NCBI GenBank assembly: GCA_030340625.1
Contig: JAOPHQ010003984.1
Location: forward strand, 248,001-312,000
Direction: 5' to 3'
Length of the DNA stretch: 64,000 bases
Origin: Merluccius polli
Taxonomy: Eukaryota > Chordata > Actinopteri > Gadiformes > Merlucciidae
Notes under the pieces: generated by a model
The model's database searches: none
The model's input: the letters and a program-made list of their open reading frames with translations, nothing else
Told to the model about the DNA's origin: nothing
Shown: one piece after another, positions 11,306-20,989 of the stretch
Position numbering within the stretch: position 1 is the first letter of the stretch
Layout: every line of letters begins with the position of its first letter
Program-made: the position numbers and the translations under genes

Positions 11306-12414
11306 CTAAAATCTCTGTATGATCCTCTCTCTTGTTTGAATGGCAGCGGCATTAGGGGGTGGGAAAGGCTCTGCATTGGGCATGGGCTCGTCTGCTCTGG
11401 GGGGTTCCTGCAGAGGGATGGCTTGTCTGATGGCTAAATTGTGAAGCACACAGCAAGCCAAGATGATGTGGCAGACTTTTTCAGGCTTATACTGAAGTGT
11501 CCCCCCCCCGCGTTGGACAGGCACAGCCATCGGCCTTTTAGCAGGCCTATTGCGCGTTCGACTACTGTTCTTGAGCGCGCATAGGCCCGGTTGTAGCGCT
11601 GCTCCTGCGGGGTCCTCGGGTTGGCTACGGGGGTCATCGGGGATATCCACTAAAGCCGTGGCGGCTTTAGTGGATATCCCCGATCACCTATAGAGATCTT
11701 TTAATAAACCATACGAAGCCCAAAAAAATTTCGGAATGTTGTAACACTCACCAATAAGCCAGCCATCCTCAACAGCTCCTGCTTGGAGGTGCACACCCAC
11801 AGAGCTGTTCTGCAGAATGAATGAGTTGTGCGTTCCTCCAGGCCACCGGGCAACAACGTTTAACAGACATGGTTGCATCGCAGATTATTTGTGCATTGAT
11901 TTAATGAAACCCTTTCCTGTTCACGTAACTGAATTCATTGTGTGATGGTGCTTTTATCGCGATGTGGGTGCAATCTATGGCTCCAATTATGTTTGGGAAT
12001 CCGGCGATGGCGTGAAATCCTCGTTTAATTTCGGCGTGTTGGTGGTGTCTGTATGGGAACTGGATGTAAGTTGGGGCCAGAGAAATTATTGCATCCAACA
12101 CTGCCGGCATGATTCTGCTTAGTGTCGGCTGCGAAATGCCGCATATGTCTCCAATCTCTCGCTGAAATGTTCCAGTGGCCAAAAATCCCAGGGTGGACAG
12201 GAGCTGGATGTGCACTGGGATGGCTTTGGTGCGTTTTGTCTCTCACTCCAACATGGGTTGCAAATCACGGCATAAATCCATCAATATATTTGTGGGGAAG
12301 CGGTACCTGCTGAGAAGCCACTCTGTGCTCTCACTGAACAGATCAGCACGCTCTTTGAAAACGCGCTCCACACGCACGGTTCTCCAAATCCTCCAATAGA
12401 GCAAGATAAGCCAT
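11306..12414 (-). pseudogene. HARBI1-type Harbinger transposase, broken
   Basis: Read from the likely ATG at 12414 down to 11306, the product matches the HARBI1 family. It has the helix-turn-helix GDICGISQPTLSRI, the first DDE acidic block GAIDCTHIAIKAP, the second block near WLIG/GDRGYP, and the C-terminal segment RYNRAYARSRTVVERAIGLLK with the catalytic E. It would cut and paste the element. A probable intron starts after DGWLIG (GTGAGT donor, near 11747) and ends near the AG before GGTGATCGGGG. Defects include a frame shift near 12365, a stop just before 12246, a hairpin insertion at 11636-11684 that adds a TAG stop, and a shift at the C/G homopolymer at about 11502-11510. It is not expected to be active. 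Confidence 0.88.
11636..11684. repeat. Perfect 23-bp hairpin inside transposase
   Basis: Arms 11636-11658 and 11662-11684 are perfect reverse complements separated by TGG. Reading the transposase strand, the first arm codes the expected GDRGYPLKP segment. The second arm is its reverse complement, adds an in-frame TAG, and after it the expected MTPVANP continues. The hairpin therefore looks like a templated insertion rather than an ancestral feature. Confidence 0.9.
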
Positions 12415-12772
12415 GGTTGTATTTCAAATTTTGTTTTCAGGTTGTCCTGTCACAGTTGTCTTTTATAGCTTGTCACACCAATCATTCAAAATGTCTGTGT
12501 GGCGTTGTCTTATGCCACCGGGTTCGTTCTGCAAGGAGGACTCGCTAAGCCAGGTTGTCTCACGGTCTTTATTGCTCGTGAGTACACACAATATATCTCG
12601 GTACACACATGCACACACAGTTGCAGGTGTCGCTGTTGCGGTAAGCATCGACTCATTTCCGGTCTACCTCTTGCTCTGTGTGTACACTGTTTGGTGTTGT
12701 AGCTGTCGGTGAACGCTGAATATACATTTGTTTTACTCGTTACAGCGGTTATTTACCCGCTTAAACATTTAA

Positions 12773-12804
12773 ACTTAAAATAGCGACAAGTCGCTATTTT
12801 AAGT
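12773..12804. repeat. 15-bp perfect hairpin in L2 leader
   Basis: Arms 12773-12787 and 12790-12804 are exact reverse complements around a 2-nt AA loop, about 40 bp upstream of the ORF1 ATG. It could be a structured leader element of the LINE RNA or a mutational hairpin like others in this window; comparing other copies of the family would tell. Confidence 0.85.
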
Positions 12805-12842
12805 CTTCACACGCTAGTTACATTAAGCATTAGCAGTTAGCG

Positions 12843-13694
12843 ATGTCTTCTCCCTCTTCCTCTGCTCCTCTGTCCTGCTCAGTGTGCCAAATGTTTAGTT
12901 ACTCCTGCACCTCTTTTAGTGATAATGGTACCTGTATTAAATGTAGTTTATTTAGTGCGCTGGAGGTGAGGATTAGTGACTTAGAGGCCCGGTACCGCAC
13001 CACACCGTCTCCGGTAGTCTGTGCGGGCCGGCCGGCGGTAGCTCTAGTTAGCCGTCCCCCGGTAGACCCCGAGCAGCCGGGAAGCCACGGAGAGTGGGTG
13101 ACTGTCCGGGGGAAGCGTAGCGGCAACCCACTGAAGCCCACGGCTCACCACCAGCCCATTCTCGTTTCTAATACGTTTTCCCCACTCAGCGACGCACCCG
13201 CTGAGGAGCAGACTCTGGTTATTGGCTCTTCTATAGTCAGAAACGTGAAGTTAGCGAAGCCAGCGGCCATAGTCAAATGTATCCCTGGGGCCAGAGCGGG
13301 CGACGTTGAATCCTATTTAAAACTGCTGGCGAAAGACAAACGTAAATATCATAAGATTGTTATTCACGTCGGCGGTAATGACTCCCGATTACGCCAATCG
13401 GAGGTCACTAAAATTAATGTGGAATCGGTGTGTAGATACGCCAAAACAATGTCGGACACCGTAGTTTTCTCTGGACCCCTGCCCAATGTGACCAGTGACG
13501 TCATGTATAGCCGCATGGCGTCCTTCCACCGCTGGCTGTCCAGGTGGTGTCCAGCAAACCATGTGGGCTTCATTGATAATTGGCAGCCTTTTTGGGGAAA
13601 ACCTGGTTTGATTGGGAGAGACGGCATCCATCCCACGTTGGATGGAGCGGCTCTCTTATCCAGGAATATGATGCAGTTTATTTCTAAAACCTGA
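12843..13694 (+). CDS. L2 LINE ORF1, SGNH esterase type
   Basis: 283 residues, intact. The N-terminus has two Cys pairs (CSVC at about 17-20 and CIKC at about 33-36), a probable zinc knuckle, followed by a short heptad-like segment LEVRISDLEAR. The C-terminal two thirds is an SGNH/GDSL hydrolase-like domain: block I VIGSSIVR with the nucleophile Ser (GSS in place of the usual GDS), block III HVGGNDSR, and block V DGIHPT with the Asp-His pair. Esterase-type ORF1 proteins are established for the CR1/L2 branch of LINEs, where they are thought to act in the retrotransposition particle, possibly on membranes. The start is the first ATG in frame, directly after the leader. ORF2 begins about 95 bp downstream in another frame. 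Confidence 0.85.
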   Translation: MSSPSSSAPLSCSVCQMFSYSCTSFSDNGTCIKCSLFSALEVRISDLEARYRTTPSPVVCAGRPAVALVSRPPVDPEQPGSHGEWVTVRGKRSGNPLKPTAHHQPILVSNTFSPLSDAPAEEQTLVIGSSIVRNVKLAKPAAIVKCIPGARAGDVESYLKLLAKDKRKYHKIVIHVGGNDSRLRQSEVTKINVESVCRYAKTMSDTVVFSGPLPNVTSDVMYSRMASFHRWLSRWCPANHVGFIDNWQPFWGKPGLIGRDGIHPTLDGAALLSRNMMQFISKT

Positions 13695-13790
13695 CAGTCC
13701 AGAGTTGGGACCAGGAAGCAGAGTTGCTGTTTAACACACTTCTCTGCGCTTCCTCTAGTACAGTCCCCCACCCACCACCCCATAGAGACT

Positions 13791-16784
13791 GTGTCTGTCC
13801 CCCGACCGCCTACATTATGTAAAGAAATAAAAACAAGAGGCGTTAACCATGAAAACCTAATAAAAATTAAAACCAACTCCTCAGTAGCACAAAATAAAAG
13901 AATTAAATGTGGACTGTTAAATATCAGGTCTCTGTCATCCAAAGCTGTTCTAGTGAATGAATTAATATCAGATTATGATATTGATTTGCTTTGTCTTACT
14001 GAGACCTGGTTGTCCCATGAGGATTATGTTAGCCTAAATTAATCCACCCCCCCCAGTCATATTAATACTCACATTCCCCGAGGCGCAGGCCGAGGAGGTG
14101 GAGTAGCAGCTATATATGACTCGGGGGTTTTAATGGACCCTAAACCAAAACTAAATTATAATTCATTTGAAAGCATTATTTTTAGTCTTTCTCACCCAAA
14201 CTGGAAAACACTGGAGCCAGTCCTATTTGTTATAGTGTACCGCGCTCCTGGACCGTACTCTGATTTTATATCTGAATTCTCAGAGTTTCTATCAAGTTTA
14301 GTTCTTAAATCAGATAAAGTAATTATTGTAGGTGATTTTAATGTCCATGTGGATGTTACAAATGACAGCCTTAGTAACGCATTTACCTCATTAATAGACT
14401 CAATCGGCTTCTGTCAGAGTGTAAATAAACCAACCCATTGTTTTAATCACACTCTTGACCTTGTTCTATCATATGGCATGGATATTGAACATTTAATAGT
14501 TTTTCCACATAATCCTCTCCTATCTGATCATTATTTAATAACTTTTGAATTTCTATTATCTGACTATAAGCCATTAAGCAAAACTTCCTACAGCAGATGT
14601 CTATCTGACAGTGCTGTAGCTAAATTTAAGGAGGAGATTGCATCAGTGTTTAATTCAATGCCATATCTGAATATAACGGAGTCCTATATTAACTTTAGTC
14701 ACTCCCAAATTGATAATCTTGTTAATAGTGCTGCAGGCTCTCTACAATCAACATTAGATTCTATCGCTCCTAGAAAACAGAAAATAATAAAACACAGGAA
14801 ACTAGCACCGTGGTACAACCAACAAACTCGTCAATTAAAACAAGAAACAAGGAAATCAGAAAGGAAATGGCGCGCTTCCAATTTATTAGAAAATCGCTTA
14901 ATATGGCAAAATAATCTTAAAAATTATAGAAAGGCCCTCCGTAATGCCAGAGGAGCCTTTTACTCGGCACTAATAGAAGAAAATAAAAACAACCCCAGGT
15001 TCCTCTTCAGCACTGTAGCCAGGCTGACAGAGAGTCACAGCTCTATTGAGCCATGTATCCCTATCAACTTAAGTAGCAATGACTTCATGAACTTCTTTTA
15101 TAATAAAATTATTACTATTAGAGAGAAAATTAGTCACCAAATGCCCTCAATAGGTATCGCAGGCTCTCCAACATCAGACACTTTGACTGGTGCAAACTTA
15201 GATGTGTATTTGGAGTGTTTCTCTGCTGTCAGTCTTCATCAGTTAACTTCTATAATTTCTTCATCGAAGTCATCAACCTGTCTGTTAGACCCCATCCCAA
15301 CTAGGCTGCTTAAAGAAATTGTACCCTTAATTGGCACTTCTTTACTGGAAATGATTAATCTTTCTTTATTATCAGGATATGTACCACAGTCCTTTAAAGT
15401 AGCTGTAATTAAACCCCTTCTTAAAAAGCCCACTCTTGACCCTGGGGTTTTAGCCAACTATAGACCGATTTCTAATCTCCCCTTTCTGTCTAAAATTCTG
15501 GAGAAAGTAGTCGCCAAACAATTGTGTGACTTTCTACACAACAATAGTTTATTCGAGGATTTCCAGTCAGGATTTAGAGTTCATCATAGCACAGAGACAG
15601 CTCTGGTTAAAGTTAATAATGACCTTTTGATTGCTTCTGACAATGGACTTGTCTCTGTACTTGTATTATTAGATCTTAGTGCTGCCTTTGACACCATTGA
15701 TCATAGTATTCTTTTACAGAGACTCGAGCATGAAATTGGCATCAAAGGAACCGCACTAAGCTGGTTTATGTCATATCTATCAGATCGTTCACAGTTTGTA
15801 CACGTGAATGATGAATCTTCAATAAATACTACAGTTAGTCATGGAGTTCCACAAGGTTCTGTACTTGGACCAATACTATTTACTTTATATATGCTCCCTT
15901 TAGGCGATATTATTAGAAAGCACTCCATTAACTTTCATTGTTATGCAGATGATACGCAGTTATATCTATCGATCAAACCCGATGAAATTAATCAATTATC
16001 TAAATTACAAACATGTCTTAAAGACATAAAATCCTGGATGAGCTGCAATTTTCTGATGTTAAACTCAGAGAAAACCGAAATTCTTGTACTTGGCCCCAAA
16101 AACCTTAGAGACTTAATGTCTACAGATATAGCTACTCTAGATGGCATTACATTGGCCTCTAGCACCACTGTCAGGAATCTTGGAGTTATCTTTGATCAGG
16201 ATCTGTCATTTAATTCCCACATAAAGCAGACCTCTAGGACTGCCTTTTTTCATTTACGTAATATTACAAAAATCAGACGCATCCTATCAAAGACAGACGC
16301 AGAAAAACTAATCCATGCATTTGTTACCTCAAGGCTGGATTACTGCAACTCCTTATTATCAGGTTGTCCAAATAAATCCATTAAGATGCTTCAATTAATT
16401 CAAAACGCTGCAGCGCGAGTACTGACAGGAACTAGGAAAAGAGATCACATCTCTCCTGTACTAGCTTCTCTGCATTGGCTCCCTGTAAAATTTAGAATAG
16501 AATTTAAAATCCTCCTCCTCACCTATAAAGCTCTTCATGGGCAGGCCCCTTCATATCTCAAAGAGCTCATAGTACCCTACTACCCCACTAGAACACTGCG
16601 TTCTCTGAATGCAGGGCTACTGGTGGTTCCAATAGTTTCTAAAAGTAGAACCGGAGCCAGAGCCTTCAGTTACCAAGCTCCTCTTCAGTGGAACCAGCTT
16701 CCAGTTGTGGTTCGGGAGGCAGACACCCTCTCCACATTTAAGAGTAGGCTTAAGACGTTCCTCTTTGATAAAGCTTATAGTTAG
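13791..16784 (+). pseudogene. L2 LINE ORF2, one nonsense codon
   Basis: One reading frame of about 997 codons, interrupted only by TAA at 14040-14042. Residues about 40-260 form an APE-type endonuclease (LLNIRSLSSK, TETWLS, RGGGVAAIY, GDFNVH, SDHYLI). Residues about 480-760 form the reverse transcriptase (YRPISNLPF, FQSGFR, DLSAAFDTIDH, GVPQGSVLGP and the catalytic YADD at 15942-15953). The C-terminal part has the L2-typical AARVLTGTRKRDHI and SLHWLPVKFRI. The stop lies inside the endonuclease domain, so the copy is inactive unless it is read through or is a sequencing error. The family is assigned by domain order and motif wording, not by a database match. Confidence 0.9.
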
Positions 16785-17111
16785 GGCTGGATCAGGTGAG
16801 TCCTGAACCATCCCTTAGTTATGCTGCTATAGGCCTAGACTATCGGGGGATTTCCCTTGGTGCACTGAGTCTCTCGCTCTCTCTCTCTCTCTCTCTCTGT
16901 GTGCACACATTCATGTCCCATTAATGCATGTTACTAACACTTCTTCCCCGGAGTTCTTGTGTTTTCTCGTCTCGCAGGTTCTCATGGATCCTGGCGGAGC
17001 CTCCATGGTCCTGCTTGACTGCCATTGCTAATATCAGTTACCAGTTATATACAGTTACTGTTGTTGCTGCTCGCTGTCCCCCATCATTGGTGCTAGTGCA
17101 TTGATGTAGTT

Positions 17112-17151
<40 letters not shown>

Positions 17152-17396
17152 CAACTGGTCAAGGCAGATGACCACCCACCTAGAGCCGAAGGGTCTGTCC
17201 AAGGTTTCTGCCTTTTAACAGGCAGTTTTTCCTTGCCCCCGTGCCAAGTGCTTGCTCATGGTGGTACTGTTGGGTCTCTGTAAATGTTATTAGGAGTTTG
17301 GTCTAGACCTGCTCCATTTGAAAAGTGCCCTGAGATAACTTCTGTTATGAATTGGCGCTATACAAATAAAATTGAATTGAAATTGAATTGAATGTC

Positions 17397-17879
17397 GCCG
17401 CGGGCCCAGCTCCGGCTCCGCGGGAAACCCGTGTGTACCGGTCCGGTCCTCCCGGGTCCAGCACGCTACTGTGTTAAAAGGGAGAGAGTGATTAGCTAAT
17501 GAACCACAGGTGCGCCAATCACTCTCACCTGGTGCGGCTCTCCCGAGCCCCCTCCAGCTCCCCCTTGCGGCTGATGCGCCGTGCCCCCCCCACAGTCTGC
17601 TAAATTACTAATTGAGAATTCTTATTGATTAGAGAAAACGGGAAACATGTGTGGAGTTTGAGATTGCTGAACACCGTGACTCCTTTAATGGGTTCTATTT
17701 GTAGTTTCACTGTTCTACCACTAGATTTTGTGTGTAAGCATGGTCAGAGTTGTGCTTAAATTTACACATGTTCCTAAGCACAAGTACAAGTTGATAAATT
17801 CCATACTTTGCGTGGGAATGTTCTTACGCACTCATTACAGCACACATCTGCGCGTACGCACGGTTGATAAATGAGGCCC
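17397..17879. mobile_element. Right end of Harbinger after L2
   Basis: GC-rich then AT-rich sequence with no reading frame, ending in the inverted repeat of the Harbinger (17855-17879). It is separated from the rest of the element by the L2 insertion. Confidence 0.8.
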
Positions 17880-17882
17880 CTG

Positions 17883-18208
17883 GTCTCACTGGCCTCTTTT
17901 GGACCTGATGCTTGGAAATCATGTTGCGGATTAATGTAAAAATAAAAACGTCTCTTGACCGTCTCCTCGTCCTCCTCTATTCCCCGTCGAGTTTTGAAAT
18001 CATATTTCTCTGCTTAGTTTAGTTATTTTTGGAGTTTGTTCTCCTGTACATTTGTCATAAATCCATCTGCGTTTGTAAACCAGATGTATGGGTGGTGGGA
18101 AAGAAGGGGCAGTTGTGGTTACAGAGGTCTGTGCAGTGCAGTTGGCAGGCAATCTGTCAACAAACACAGATGTTTCCAATGTTGATGATATGACCACAAA
18201 GTAAATAG

Positions 18209-18261
<53 letters not shown>

Positions 18262-18336
18262 TGTATATATATATATGAACATAGATAACAGCATCAGTCA
18301 AAGCCATGTGCAAGTAACTGTGTGTGTGTGTGTGTG
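17883..18336. other. Non-coding spacer with TA microsatellite
   Basis: The only notable content is a (TA)n run, about 18211-18276, with one CTG interruption, and a GT run ending at the Gypsy target duplication. Confidence 0.8.
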
Positions 18337-18340
18337 TTAG

Positions 18341-19187
18341 TATAGCCGGACTGGCTCTGCATTGTGTGTTGTGGGGTGGAGTAGGACACAGGGACTCGGT
18401 GTTTCACTTTAGCCGAACTGTGGCGATAGTGGCGTATTTATTTCTGCATGAAATAAATGCACAAATAATGCAACAGCATTAATACACAGGACACTGCAGC
18501 ATGTCAGTCTCCTCACAGCATCAAATCAACAAGTCAGCCTGGCCAGAAATGCCTTACAATACATATATTCAAATATATGAAGTCACAATAGTTCACAATA
18601 CAGTCACACAAATTCAAATCCACCTGAAATCTATACACCACCGGCTAATTTATATTTTATAGTAAAATAAAATACAACATGGGAGCAACATCAACATACC
18701 TGCATGAAATAAATGCACAAATAATGCAACAGCATTAATACACAGGACACTGCAGCATGTCAGTCTGAAATAGAGGGAAACCAACAATGAACAGGCTGCA
18801 GTCACTGTGTGTGTGTCCTCACAAGTGCCGCTAAACAGTGCGCTAGGCAAATAGTTCGCTAAAACACTCAAAACTCTTGCAAAGCAAATGCAGAATCACG
18901 TTATAACCTTATTTCACCGTTTACACTGGTTATTTTCTCTTAAACAACTTTAGAACAGAAAGCTGCACGGAGCAGAGGAAAACACTCACCTCCTCACAGC
19001 ATCAAAACAACAAGTGAGGAATGGTGAGCGCAACGCAGGTAGATGACGTCACAACCGAGACTTCAAAATAAAATAACAAAAGCTCCCAAACGAACTATTT
19101 ACGGAAAAGATCACAAAATAAAAGTAATAAATAAAACGTGAGGGAATCTTGGTGGAATGCATACATATATCTTATATACCTGCTACA
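18341..19187 (-). repeat. 3' LTR of Gypsy
   Basis: 847 bp, matching the 5' LTR at about 99% by eye. It contains an internal direct duplication: a ~68-bp segment around GCATGAAATAAATGCAC appears near 18436-18500 and again near 18702-18767. The left boundary is set by TTAG and the right by the adjacent polypurine tract. Confidence 0.9.
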
Positions 19188-19199
19188 TTCACCCCTCCT
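19188..19199 (-). promoter_or_regulatory. Polypurine tract of Gypsy
   Basis: On the minus strand AGGAGGGGTGAA lies directly before the LTR start TGTAGCAG. This is the expected position and composition of the plus-strand DNA primer in an LTR retrotransposon. Confidence 0.8.
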
Positions 19200-19561
19200 G
19201 AATTACACCAAAATCCTGAGCGGCTGCCAGGACATAACACCTACAGGGACAACCAATACTGGCCTACTGGCACGGGTTCACATAAAGATCTAATCTTCAC
19301 ATCCAGCTCAAAAGCTACCTGGGAAACAGGGTCAGAGAAATCAAAGGGCGTACAGGCCTTACTCCCTCCTAGAATTGTCTGGTGCCGCGTACACCAAACC
19401 ACCTGGCCTACCCAAGTCCCAAACCATAGTCGTAAGCATACATAAGCACACCATCTTAGTGAGACACAGTGTAAAACAAATACTCAAAACAACAGTGGAA
19501 AAGAAACAAATCAACCCCTCTTGACCAGAACAGGGTAAAAAAAAATAAAAATCCTTAATCT

Positions 19562-20989
19562 CTAACCAAATAAGGTAGTCATGTCAAACGGCTTTTGAGC
19601 CATCGTTTCAATCAGACGGTTGACTTTCCCAACAGCCCTGCCAACACGTGTCCTGACCACACCGTCTTCCTGCATAGGTGGTACCTGGCCTACTCTGCCC
19701 CATTCCCCAACCGGTGACATTGCGTCAGGGATAACTTTTGGGACATGGCCTGCGGCAACCATTGGCACTGTGTCTGATGTGTCAACTGCTGGCACTGTGA
19801 CTGGGTGAAACGACTGGACACTGCTCGCGTCAATCACTGATGCTGTATCTGGCGCAGCTGACTGGTCCGACTCCGCATCAGACGGATCATGCCCCACATC
19901 AGACTGATCATCATCCGCATCAGCTTCCTCCGCCCCAGTCAGAACACATGCGCTTGTCCTATCCATCGAACCCTCCTCATCCAAAGAGTCGATGAGATCC
20001 TCCATGTAGGACTCATCCTCAGAATCATCAAGACTGTCCTCCGATCCTGACAATCCTCCATCAGCAGACTCTACAGGTAGGAAGCTGATATCCAGGATAA
20101 GGTTGCGATGTACCACCTTTGCGTTCCCCTTGTCATCTCCCAACTTGTAGACATGAGTCTGCGGTTTGCTGTCCATGACAGTATAAACAGTCGGTTCCCA
20201 CTTATCCGCAAGTTTCTTCTTTCCCCTTTTGCCCTTATTGGCGAGCAGTACTCTATCTCCCACGTTCAGGTAAGTCCCCTTGACCCTTCGATTGTAACCT
20301 CTCGCTTGCTTGTCTTGCTCCTTGATGGCATGTCTTTGAGCGATGCCTGCTGCCTCATGGAGGTGAGACATAAGCGATGTCACATAGCTGCCGTAGTCAA
20401 CAACCACTGGGTCGTGCAGGACCTGTTTGAACATCACATCAATGAGGAGTCTTGGGACCCGACCAAACATGAGGTGAAAAGGCGCGTACCCAGTTGTCTC
20501 ATGCACCGTCGCATTGTATGCAAATGTCAGGGTCTGGATTTGCTGGGGCCACTTGGCCTTCTCTCTCAGCGGCAGCGAACGGAGCATATTCCCCAGAGTC
20601 CTGTTAAATCTCTCAGTTCCTCCGTTCCCCATGGGGTGATAAGCTGTAGTGTGCGACTTGGAGACTCCCGATAGCTGAAGCAGCTCTGCAATGAGCTCAC
20701 TCTCAAAGTTGGCTCCTTGATCTGTGTGGATGCGCCCTGGAAACCCATACACACAGAAAACATTGTCCCATAACTTCTTAGCAACCTGCTTCGCCTGTTG
20801 GTTTGTGCAGGGAAAGGCGTGGGCCAACTTTGTGAAGTGATCTGTCAGGACAAGAACATCCACTGAGCGCTGCTTGCTATCTTCTGCACTCCAGAAATCC
20901 AAACACACCAGTTCCATAGGATTGGATGTCCTGATACTTTCAAGCGGAGCTCTGGCAGAAGGATCTGGCGTCTTGGCCAGGATGCACCT
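19562..20989 (-). pseudogene. Gypsy integrase core and C-terminal region
   Basis: Continuous frame downstream of a nonsense codon at 20990-20992. Counted from the Met at 20917, the catalytic triad is D7 (CLDFW), D66 (HTDQG) and E102 (GTERFNRTL), a D-D(35)E arrangement. About 140 residues on is a chromatin-binding-like region (GDRVLLANKGKRGKKKLADKWEPTVYTV), then a long Asp/Glu-rich tail (DSLDDSEDESYMEDLIDSLD) and a basic end. The enzyme inserts the cDNA into the host genome. The upstream stop falls between the zinc-binding module (HDLAGHQG ... KCC) and this core, in the same frame as RT, so a single base change would account for it. Confidence 0.9.

Larger units (their letters stand above)
12496..17390 (+). 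mobile_element. Near-full-length L2-clade LINE
   Basis: It contains a 5' leader, an esterase-type ORF1, an endonuclease-reverse transcriptase ORF2, a ~600-bp 3' UTR with two CT microsatellites, and a tail of ATTGAATTGA repeats. AATGTC precedes the proposed 5' end (12490-12495) and follows the tail (17391-17396), a plausible 6-bp target duplication. Because the tail is itself repetitive and A-rich, the 5' boundary carries some uncertainty. It is inserted into the Harbinger at 10112-17879. Only one nonsense codon was noticed in its coding regions, so it is young. Confidence 0.8.
10112..17879. mobile_element. PIF/Harbinger DNA transposon with nested L2
   Basis: Terminal inverted repeats start GGGCCTCATTTAT and match for about 25 bp with one mismatch. 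The element is flanked by the 3-bp duplication CTG (10109-10111 and 17880-17882). Three-base duplications and the pair of genes inside (Myb-like on plus, HARBI1-type transposase on minus) are the defining traits of this superfamily. An L2 LINE of about 4.9 kb sits between the transposase start and the right end, so the original Harbinger would be about 2.9 kb. The transposase is broken; the Myb-like gene looks intact. Confidence 0.93.
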
